Program-made: the position numbers and the translations under genes
Assembly: GCA_026992695.1 (NCBI GenBank)
Contig: JALWYP010000184.1
Coordinates: 1 to 6,779, forward strand
Source: Flavobacteriaceae bacterium
Lineage (GTDB): Bacteria; Bacteroidota; Bacteroidia; Flavobacteriales; Flavobacteriaceae
Direction: 5' to 3'
DNA: 6,779 nucleotides
In this document: positions 1 to 5,392 of the stretch, piece by piece
Position numbering within the stretch: the first letter of the stretch is position 1
Layout of the letters: each line of letters starts with the position of its first letter
The notes under the pieces: model-generated
Told to the model about the DNA's origin: nothing
Database searches by the model: none
The model's input: the letters and a program-made list of their open reading frames with translations, nothing else

Positions 1-1209
1 TTCGGAAATAGCCGTATTTTTTAATCCCACATACATAGCTTCCCAAGCTGGATTTTTTTCTTTTTTAAAATAGGATTTTTTGTTTGCATTTGAAGTATCT
101 TCACGAAACGGATTAAACGTTCTATCAACTTCAATTGTAGGGGCTACCGGAGTTTTTTTTTGGTATTCGTGAGGCGTTTCAAAACCCAAATCTTTTTCAA
201 AATCTAAAACGGGAGCAATACTAAATTGCCCAAGGCTGTGTTTTATGGTTGCACGAAGCATAGCATAAATGGCGTGCTCGTTTTCAAACTTAATTTCGGT
301 TTTGGTGGGATGAATATTAATATCTATAGATTGTGGGTTAAGTTCTAAAAATAAAAAATATCCGGGATGGGTTCGGTCTTTTATTAATCCTTCAAAAGCC
401 GAAAGAACAGCATGGTGCAGGTATCCGTTTTTTATAAATCGGTTGTTTACAAAAAAGAATTGTTCACCCCTACTTTTTTTTGCAAATTCGGGTTTTAAGA
501 CAAACCCGGTAACTTTAACAATATCTGTTTCTTCGGTAACAGGTACTAATTTGGCATTTGTCTTACTTCCAAAAACGCCAACAATACGTTGTCTTAAATT
601 ACTAGCCGGAAGATTAAAAACAGGGCTTCCGTTGTTGAGCATGGTAAAACTTATTTGAGGGTGTGCCAATGCCACGCGATGAAATTCATCTACGATATGA
701 CGCATTTCTACAGTATTGCTTTTTAAAAAATTGCGTCGTGCTGGAATGTTATAAAACAAATTTTTAACGGTAATAATAGTTCCCTTTTGTGTTACCGTTG
801 CTTCTTGCGATGTTACTTTGCTTCCTTCAATAATAAGCTGCGTACCAATTTCTGCGTCTTGGGTTTTTGTTTTAAGTGTTACGTGTGCAATTGCGGCAAT
901 TGAAGCCAAAGCCTCGCCTCTAAATCCTTTTGTATGAAGATTAAAAAGATCTTTTGCTGTTTTAATTTTTGAGGTTGCATGTCGTTCAAAACTCAATCGA
1001 GCATCTGTTGTGCTCATTCCTATTCCGTCGTCTATTACTTGTATAAGTGTTTTTCCGGCATCTTTTACTACTAGTTTTATCTGGGTTGCTTTTGCATCTA
1101 TGGCATTTTCCAAAAGCTCTTTTACAACCGATGCAGGTCGTTGTACAACTTCACCGGCAGCTATTTGATTTGCAACATGATCGGGTAATAATTGAATAAT
1201 GTCCGGCAT
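1..1209 (-). CDS. mutL: DNA mismatch repair protein MutL, N-terminal 403 codons (C-terminus outside window)
   Basis: MutL is the GHKL-family ATPase that links mismatch recognition by MutS to downstream strand incision. The frame is open from the ATG at 1209 to base 1 with no stop, so the gene is cut by the window edge. Visible motifs: KELLENAIDA (30-39; E31 matches the catalytic Glu29 and N35 the Mg-binding Asn33 of E. coli MutL), DDGIGM (60-65), HATSKI (77-82), GFRGEAL (95-101), FYNIPARR (after residue 140), FVNNR (ending at R257) and HPTK, whose K303 corresponds to the ATP-contacting Lys307. Residues from about 330 onward are the poorly conserved Pro/Lys-rich linker. The C-terminal dimerisation domain, which in non-enteric MutL carries the endonuclease site, lies beyond the edge. 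The start is supported by the family N-terminus (MPDIIQLLP, ANQIAAGEVV). It lies 3 bases after the stop of the small gene upstream, so translational coupling is likely. Identification is essentially certain. Confidence 0.97.
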   Translation of the reverse strand, partial: MPDIIQLLPDHVANQIAAGEVVQRPASVVKELLENAIDAKATQIKLVVKDAGKTLIQVIDDGIGMSTTDARLSFERHATSKIKTAKDLFNLHTKGFRGEALASIAAIAHVTLKTKTQDAEIGTQLIIEGSKVTSQEATVTQKGTIITVKNLFYNIPARRNFLKSNTVEMRHIVDEFHRVALAHPQISFTMLNNGSPVFNLPASNLRQRIVGVFGSKTNAKLVPVTEETDIVKVTGFVLKPEFAKKSRGEQFFFVNNRFIKNGYLHHAVLSAFEGLIKDRTHPGYFLFLELNPQSIDINIHPTKTEIKFENEHAIYAMLRATIKHSLGQFSIAPVLDFEKDLGFETPHEYQKKTPVAPTIEVDRTFNPFREDTSNANKKSYFKKEKNPAWEAMYVGLKNTAISE

Positions 1210-1212
1210 AAA

Positions 1213-1500
1213 TTAATTTGAAAAAAATATCGATAAATCAAAATCAATTATAAATAAAAACAGCACGATTAAAATCGCAATGATGATTAAGATACGTTTT
1301 GTTACAATTTTCTCATTAGGTGTTCGTAAATCGTGCCAAGCTTCATGAAACCTAGCTTTTAAACCTTTGTTTTCTCCCACGGTGCTTCTAAATTTATCAA
1401 AGGTGTGTTCAATTTGAAAAGGACTTCCCTCTCCTTCATGTTTAAAATAACGAGGTTCGTAGTTAAATTTTTTGTTTTTCCGTGTTTTTAGTAGTCCCAT
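1213..1500 (-). CDS. Small conserved membrane protein of unknown function, tail-anchored, upstream of mutL
   Basis: This is a 95-residue protein. The N-terminal half is soluble and charged, very basic at residues 5-11, with an aromatic stretch NYEPRYF at 13-19 and many charged residues to about 69. A single hydrophobic segment (about 70-85, IIIAILIVLFLFII) ends in DFDLSIFFSN. This layout predicts a tail-anchored inner-membrane protein facing the cytoplasm. From memory, homologues of this length and layout occur next to mutL in many Flavobacteriia and are sometimes labelled 'riboflavin synthase subunit beta'. Nothing here resembles lumazine or riboflavin synthase, and that label is probably carried over from a neighbouring ribH. 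The ATG at 1500 has a TACCTTTG element just upstream. Its TAA is 3 bases from the mutL ATG, so the two are very likely co-transcribed. It is a real gene by length, composition and context. I cannot assign a function. Confidence 0.85.
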   Translation of the reverse strand: MGLLKTRKNKKFNYEPRYFKHEGEGSPFQIEHTFDKFRSTVGENKGLKARFHEAWHDLRTPNEKIVTKRILIIIAILIVLFLFIIDFDLSIFFSN

Positions 1501-1513
1501 AATATTTCAATTT

Positions 1514-1521
1514 CAAAGGTA
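1514..1521 (-). promoter_or_regulatory. Putative -7 element for the small membrane protein-mutL pair
   Basis: On the minus strand this reads TACCTTTG, a full match to the Bacteroidota -7 consensus TAnnTTTG. It ends 13 bases before the ATG at 1500, so the transcript would have a leader of only about 6-9 bases. No convincing -33 TTG is seen at the usual 19-21 base spacing; the nearest TTG is about 14 bases away. The intergenic region (1501-1602) shows no terminator hairpin, so read-through from ybaB is also possible. Confidence 0.45.
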
Positions 1522-1602
1522 TGTAAAATCAAATACAATGCCGTAATTGTACTATGAAATTTTGTCAAAAAACAATAACTGTAAGAAATGAAAGACGACG
1601 AC

Positions 1603-1929
1603 TTACCCTAGCAACCCATTTAACCCAGGAATGTTAGGCATCCCTTCTTTTGCAACAGCAGCCAGCTCGGTTTCTTGAATCTGAGTAGCATTTGCAATTG
1701 CTTTATTTAGGGTAATAATTAAGTAATCTTCCAGCTGTTCTTTGTCGGTTAGTAAGCGATCATCAATTTTAATCGATTTTATTTCTCTATTGGCAGTGAG
1801 TTGTATTGTTACTAAATTATCAGTACTTTTCTCTTCAATAAAGACAGTGTTTAACCGCTCTTTTGTTTGCTTTACTTTTTCTTGGGTTTCTTTTAACTTA
1901 CCCATCATTCCCATTAAATCTCCAAACAT
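1603..1929 (-). CDS. ybaB: YbaB/EbfC-family nucleoid-associated DNA-binding protein
   Basis: This family of small dimeric proteins binds DNA and is associated with the nucleoid. The 108-residue product matches the family length (109 in E. coli). It begins [20 protein letters not shown], corresponding to the typical Met/Gln/Lys-rich N-terminal helix. A beta-sheet core follows ([17 protein letters not shown], about 40-56), then the family pattern D-x-x-L-L-x-D-K-E-x-L-E-D (56-68), a second long helix, and a Gly/Pro-rich tail ending [11 protein letters not shown]. In many bacteria ybaB sits between dnaX and recR. Here it sits alone between the small gene upstream of mutL and a divergent peptidase gene. 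The ATG at 1929 gives the expected N-terminus, and a good -33/-7 promoter lies upstream. Family assignment is firm. The physiological role in flavobacteria is not established by this sequence. Confidence 0.93.
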   Translation of the reverse strand: MFGDLMGMMGKLKETQEKVKQTKERLNTVFIEEKSTDNLVTIQLTANREIKSIKIDDRLLTDKEQLEDYLIITLNKAIANATQIQETELAAVAKEGMPNIPGLNGLLG

Positions 1930-1956
1930 AATTTTAATATTTTAAATTTATTTCAG

Positions 1957-1988
1957 CAAATTTAGTATTTTGCTAAAGAATATATCAA
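1957..1988 (-). promoter_or_regulatory. Putative Bacteroidota-type promoter of ybaB
   Basis: The minus strand carries TTG (1986-1988) and a perfect TAnnTTTG match, TAAATTTG (1957-1964), separated by 21 bases. This agrees with the -33/-7 promoter architecture of Bacteroidota primary sigma factor. Transcription would begin near 1950-1953, giving a leader of roughly 20 bases before the ATG at 1929. Confidence 0.6.
1966..1972 (+). promoter_or_regulatory. Possible -7 element of the oligopeptidase gene (near-consensus)
   Basis: TATTTTG resembles TAnnTTTG but is one base short between TA and TTTG. It would place the start of transcription about 20 bases before the ATG at 1999, like the other promoters in the window. 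No clear TTG is seen at the -33 position; only TTTA runs at 1941 and 1947 are present. It lies one base from the opposing ybaB -7 element, and the two sit inside an imperfect inverted repeat (AGCAAA at 1955-1960, TTTGCT at 1969-1974). Tentative. Confidence 0.3.
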
Positions 1989-1998
1989 CCTTTTTATA

Positions 1999-4143
1999 AT
2001 GAAATTTTTTGCCACCATTACAATCCTTTCAGTTATTTTTGCAACTTCATGTAAAAAAAACAATTCTAATATTAGCACTTTACAACAAATGAAATTGAGT
2101 CCCCCAAAAGCAGATAAAATACCCAAGCACCTTGAAAAACACGGCGATGTGAGAATCGATGATTATTATTGGTTGCGGGACAGAGACAACGAAGAAGTAA
2201 TAGATTATCTGGAACGCGAGAATAATTATTACGACACAATTACGCAACATACAGACACGTTTAAGAAAGATTTGTTTCAAGAAATGAAAAGTAGGATTAA
2301 AGAAGATGATGAGTCGGTGCCTTATAAATTAAACGGTTATTTTTACATTACACGCTACGAAAAAGGAAAAGATTACCCTATATACACCCGTAAAAAAGGA
2401 AGCCTTGATGCTCCTGAAGAATTATTATTTGATGTAAATAAAATGGCAGCGGGTCACTCGTATTACCAATTAAGAGGGTTGAGTGTGAGTCCTAATAATA
2501 AACTCGTTACTTTTGGAGTAGATACGGTTAGCCGAAGAAAATACACCATCTATATTAAAAACTTGGAGACCGGAAAGATTTTAAAAGAAAGTATACCGGT
2601 AACTACAGGAAGTGCCACTTGGGCAAATGATAATAAAACGTTATTCTACACCCGAAAGGATGAAGAGACACTTCGTGCAGATAAAATTTACAAGCACACC
2701 TTAGGATCCAATCCTGAAAAAGACCCGCTTATTTATCACGAAAAAGATGAGACTTTTGGCACGTTTGTATATAAAACCAAATCAAAAAAATATTTGGTTA
2801 TTGGTTCGTATAGTACTTTAACAACCGAATATAGAATACTTCTCGCACACAATCCCAATGGTGAATTTAAAGTTTTTCAGCCAAGAGAAAGAGGGTTGGA
2901 ATACAATATCTCACATTTTGGTGACGCTTTTTATGTGTTAACAAATAAAGATAAAGCGACCAACTTCAAGTTGATGAAAACTTCCGAAACCAAAACAAAG
3001 AAGGAAAATTGGAAAGAAGTAATTCCGCACAGAGAAGATGTTTTACTAGAAGGGATTGAGATTTTTAAAGATTTTATGGTTGTAAGCGAAAGGCAAAACG
3101 GATTAAACAAAATACACATTCGCCGATGGGATGGAAGTAATGAATATTATTTACCTTTCTCTAGCGAAACCTATACCGCTTACCCTTCACAAAACCCTGA
3201 ATTTGATACAAATGTATTGCGATATAGATACAACTCGTTAACTACTCCGGCTTCGGTGATTGATTTTAACATGGATACTCAAGAAAAAACCATTTTAAAG
3301 GAAACCGAAGTATTGGGAGGTAAATTTGATAAAAATAATTACGAAGAAAAACGCATCTGGGCAACCGGAAGAGATGGAACAAAAATTCCGGTGTCATTGG
3401 TGTATCGAAAAGGAATAAAATTAGACGGAACAAACCCGTTGTTACAATACGGTTACGGTTCCTACGGCAGTACGATAGACCCATACTTTTCAAGTGTGCG
3501 GTTAAGCTTGCTAGACAGAGGATTTATCTATGCTATTGCACATATAAGAGGAGGAGAGTATTTAGGGCGACAATGGTATGAAAACGGAAAACTATTAAAA
3601 AAGAAAAATACATTTTACGATTTTATAGATGTTTCAAAACATTTAATTAAAGAAAATTATACTTCACCGGAGCATTTATACGCAATGGGAGGCTCTGCCG
3701 GAGGATTGTTGATGGGAGCCGTTGTAAATATGGCTCCTGAACTGTATCATGGTGTCGTTGCTGCCGTACCTTTTGTAGATGTGGTAACCACTATGTTGGA
3801 CGATAGTATTCCGTTAACTACCGGTGAATATGACGAATGGGGAAATCCTAACGAGAAAGAATACTATTTTTATATGAAATCTTATTCGCCTTATGATAAT
3901 GTTGAAGCGAAGACTTATCCTAATATGCTTGTTACTACAGGTTTACATGATTCGCAAGTGCAATATTGGGAACCTGCAAAATGGGTAGCAAAACTTAGAG
4001 AACTAAAAAAAGACAAAAATTTACTACTTCTTCATATTAATATGGAAGCAGGACACGGCGGTGCTTCAGGAAGATTTGAAGCCCTAAAGGAGGTGGCTAG
4101 AGAATATGCTTTTTTATTAGATTTGGAAGGAAAAACCGAGTAG
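1999..4143 (+). CDS. Oligopeptidase B-like S9A serine peptidase, predicted lipoprotein
   Basis: Oligopeptidase B (PtrB) cleaves short peptides after Arg or Lys; a beta-propeller restricts access to the active site. The 714-residue product has a lipoprotein-type signal (KFF, hydrophobic stretch, ATSC with C18 as the lipidation site), then the family N-terminal region containing DDYYWLRDRDNEEV, a propeller (about 80-440) and a C-terminal alpha/beta-hydrolase domain. The catalytic triad is visible as Ser566 in MGGSAGG, Asp651 in GLHDSQ and His686 in EAGHGGASGR. Spacings of 85 and 35 residues equal those of E. coli PtrB (Ser532, Asp617, His652). RGGEYLGRQWYENGK, TTGEYDEWGNP and QVQYWEPAKWVAKLREL are strongly PtrB-like. 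The S1 position Glu576 is kept (E610), but Glu578 is Asp (D612). Of the S2 pair, Asp460 is kept (D494), while Asp462 is Tyr (Y496). E. coli PtrB is cytosolic, so the lipoprotein signal implies a periplasmic enzyme. The residues after C18 (KKNNS) are not acidic, which gives no hint of surface export. The gene appears monocistronic. Confidence 0.93.
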   Translation: MKFFATITILSVIFATSCKKNNSNISTLQQMKLSPPKADKIPKHLEKHGDVRIDDYYWLRDRDNEEVIDYLERENNYYDTITQHTDTFKKDLFQEMKSRIKEDDESVPYKLNGYFYITRYEKGKDYPIYTRKKGSLDAPEELLFDVNKMAAGHSYYQLRGLSVSPNNKLVTFGVDTVSRRKYTIYIKNLETGKILKESIPVTTGSATWANDNKTLFYTRKDEETLRADKIYKHTLGSNPEKDPLIYHEKDETFGTFVYKTKSKKYLVIGSYSTLTTEYRILLAHNPNGEFKVFQPRERGLEYNISHFGDAFYVLTNKDKATNFKLMKTSETKTKKENWKEVIPHREDVLLEGIEIFKDFMVVSERQNGLNKIHIRRWDGSNEYYLPFSSETYTAYPSQNPEFDTNVLRYRYNSLTTPASVIDFNMDTQEKTILKETEVLGGKFDKNNYEEKRIWATGRDGTKIPVSLVYRKGIKLDGTNPLLQYGYGSYGSTIDPYFSSVRLSLLDRGFIYAIAHIRGGEYLGRQWYENGKLLKKKNTFYDFIDVSKHLIKENYTSPEHLYAMGGSAGGLLMGAVVNMAPELYHGVVAAVPFVDVVTTMLDDSIPLTTGEYDEWGNPNEKEYYFYMKSYSPYDNVEAKTYPNMLVTTGLHDSQVQYWEPAKWVAKLRELKKDKNLLLLHINMEAGHGGASGRFEALKEVAREYAFLLDLEGKTE

Positions 4144-4159
4144 TTTAAATTTTTTACCG

Positions 4160-4167
4160 TAAATTTG
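4160..4167 (+). promoter_or_regulatory. Putative -7 element of the cysteate synthase-like gene
   Basis: TAAATTTG matches TAnnTTTG exactly and lies 16 bases past the peptidase stop. The predicted start of transcription near 4173 gives a leader of about 48 bases before the ATG at 4222. No good TTG lies at 17-23 bases upstream, so this rests on the -7 element alone. Confidence 0.45.
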
Positions 4168-4179
4168 TGCCGATTTTTA

Positions 4180-4204
4180 AATCGAAATAAAAAGCTTTTC
4201 GATT
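4180..4204 (+). promoter_or_regulatory. Hairpin in the 5' leader of the cysteate synthase-like gene
   Basis: AATCGAAA (4180-4187) can pair with TTTCGATT (4197-4204) around a 9-base loop. The segment also contains the 10-base palindrome AAAAGCTTTT (4190-4199). The left arm could alternatively pair with CGATTT at 4171-4176, giving two mutually exclusive folds, although the latter is close to the predicted transcript start. No T-tract follows directly, so it is not an obvious terminator. It could be a weak end-of-transcript structure for the peptidase mRNA or a leader element near the start codon. The structure is seen; the function is unknown. Confidence 0.3.
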
Positions 4205-4221
4205 AAATAAAACATCTTTTT

Positions 4222-5259
4222 ATGAAAGGAGAATTACAAGCCTGCAACAATGTGTTAGAGCTTATAGGCAATACACCTCTAATTAAGCTTAATAACATCA
4301 CTTCCAACTTAAAGGGAACATTTTTAGCAAAAGTAGAAGGATTTAACCCCGGACACTCCACCAAAGACAGAATCGCACTTTACATCATTGAACAAGCTGA
4401 AAAAAAAGGAATATTGAATCCTGGTGATACCATTATTGAGACCACCAGTGGAAATACCGGATTTAGCTTAGCAATGGTTAGTATTATTAAAGGATACAAG
4501 TGCATATTGGCAGTAAGTAGCAAATCGTCTAAAGACAAGATAGATATGCTTACTACAATGGGAGCTACGGTATATGTTTGTCCGGCTCATGTGCCGGCAG
4601 ATGATCCAAGGTCTTATTATGAAGTAGCTAAACGACTTCATAAAGAAACACCCGGCTCTATCTATATCAATCAATATTTTAACGAACTGAATATAGATGC
4701 TCATTATCAGTCTACCGGACCGGAGATATGGAAACAAACCGGAGGAAAAATTACGCACTTGATTGCTTGTAGCGGTACCGGAGGAACAATTTCCGGAATT
4801 GCCCGTTACCTTAAAGATCAAAACCCAGAAGTACAAGTTATAGGAATCGATGCTTATGGATCTGTATTAAAAAAATACCACGAAACCCGTGAGTTTGATG
4901 AGTCTGAAATTTATCCGTACCGAATTGAAGGATTAGGAAAAAACCTTATTCCTACGGCAACAGATTTTGATCATATAGACCGTTTTATTAAAGTAACCGA
5001 TGAAAATAGTGCGCATACCGCTCGTGAGTTAGCAAAAACAGAAGGTTTATTTGTAGGTTATACCAGCGGAGCCGCCATGCAAGGAATAAAACAACTGGCA
5101 GAAGAAGGAATTTTTGATAAAAACAGTATTGTAGTTGTTATTTTCCCCGATCACGGTTCTCGTTATATGAGTAAGATTTACAGTGACGATTGGATGAAAC
5201 AACAAGGATTCTTAGATGCTGTAAACGTGGAATCTACTGAAATTGAGTATATTAAATAA
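4222..5259 (+). CDS. capA: PLP-dependent beta-replacement enzyme, CBS/cysteine synthase family; probable cysteate synthase (CapA)
   Basis: This is a fold-type II PLP enzyme of 345 residues. [12 protein letters not shown] (13-24) is the family N-terminal signature. Lys48 in GHSTKDR is the PLP Schiff-base lysine. TSGNTG (75-80) binds the substrate carboxylate. GTGGT (185-189) holds the PLP phosphate. EGLGKNLIP (236-244), VGYTSGAA (278-285) and the C-terminal [19 protein letters not shown] are closer to cystathionine beta-synthase (EGIGYDFIP, CGGSAGST, RNYMTKFLSDRWMLQKGFL) than to CysK or CysM. The regulatory CBS-domain pair of animal enzymes is absent. Substrate loops differ from CBS: His45 replaces Gly in G-G-S-V-K-D-R, and the segment SSKSSKDK (99-106) replaces the PEKMSSEK-type loop. 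In capnine-producing Bacteroidota a CBS-related enzyme, CapA, makes cysteate from O-phosphoserine and sulfite and works with an SPT-like CapB. An SPT-like gene is next door here, so CapA is the preferred assignment. Cysteine synthase or cystathionine beta-synthase remain alternatives. The family is certain; the substrate is inferred. Confidence 0.72.
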   Translation: MKGELQACNNVLELIGNTPLIKLNNITSNLKGTFLAKVEGFNPGHSTKDRIALYIIEQAEKKGILNPGDTIIETTSGNTGFSLAMVSIIKGYKCILAVSSKSSKDKIDMLTTMGATVYVCPAHVPADDPRSYYEVAKRLHKETPGSIYINQYFNELNIDAHYQSTGPEIWKQTGGKITHLIACSGTGGTISGIARYLKDQNPEVQVIGIDAYGSVLKKYHETREFDESEIYPYRIEGLGKNLIPTATDFDHIDRFIKVTDENSAHTARELAKTEGLFVGYTSGAAMQGIKQLAEEGIFDKNSIVVVIFPDHGSRYMSKIYSDDWMKQQGFLDAVNVESTEIEYIK

Positions 5260-5279
5260 TAAACTGAATAATAAATTTT

Positions 5280-5318
5280 AAAACCGCTGTAGAAATTAAC
5301 TTTTACAGCGGTTTTTTT
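5280..5318 (+). terminator. Strong intrinsic terminator after the cysteate synthase-like gene
   Basis: AAAACCGCTGTA (5280-5291) and TACAGCGGTTTT (5304-5315) form a perfect 12-bp stem around a 12-base loop, followed by a run of seven T (5312-5318). It starts 20 bases after the TAA and should end transcription before the next gene. Confidence 0.9.
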
Positions 5319-5365
5319 GTTGACAATAATTTTTTAGAATAAACTATGAGTTTCAATTATTTAGT

Positions 5366-5373
5366 TAATTTTG
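5366..5373 (+). promoter_or_regulatory. Putative -7 element of the SPT-like gene
   Basis: TAATTTTG is a full match to TAnnTTTG, ending 19 bases before the first ATG (5393). A weak -33 candidate, TATG (5345-5348), lies 17 bases upstream. Because the preceding gene ends in a strong terminator, a promoter is needed between 5319 and 5392, which supports this site. Confidence 0.6.
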
Positions 5374-5392
5374 CACCGAAACAACACAAACA

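Noticed and set aside
443..658. Plus-strand open frame of 71 codons
   Set aside because: It lies opposite conserved MutL coding sequence, including the FVNNR motif, and its product has no recognisable character.
1213..1500. Annotation of the 95-residue protein as riboflavin synthase subunit beta
   Set aside because: It has a transmembrane tail and no lumazine synthase motif. Length and composition do not fit.
4468..4836. Minus-strand open frame of 122 codons
   Set aside because: It is antisense to the catalytic core of the CBS-like enzyme. Its composition is typical of a shadow frame.
5320..5340. TTGACA (5320-5325) followed by TAGAAT (5335-5340), resembling an E. coli sigma-70 promoter
   Set aside because: The spacer is only 9 bases, and flavobacteria use the TTG/TAnnTTTG architecture. 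The TAATTTTG at 5366 is the better candidate.
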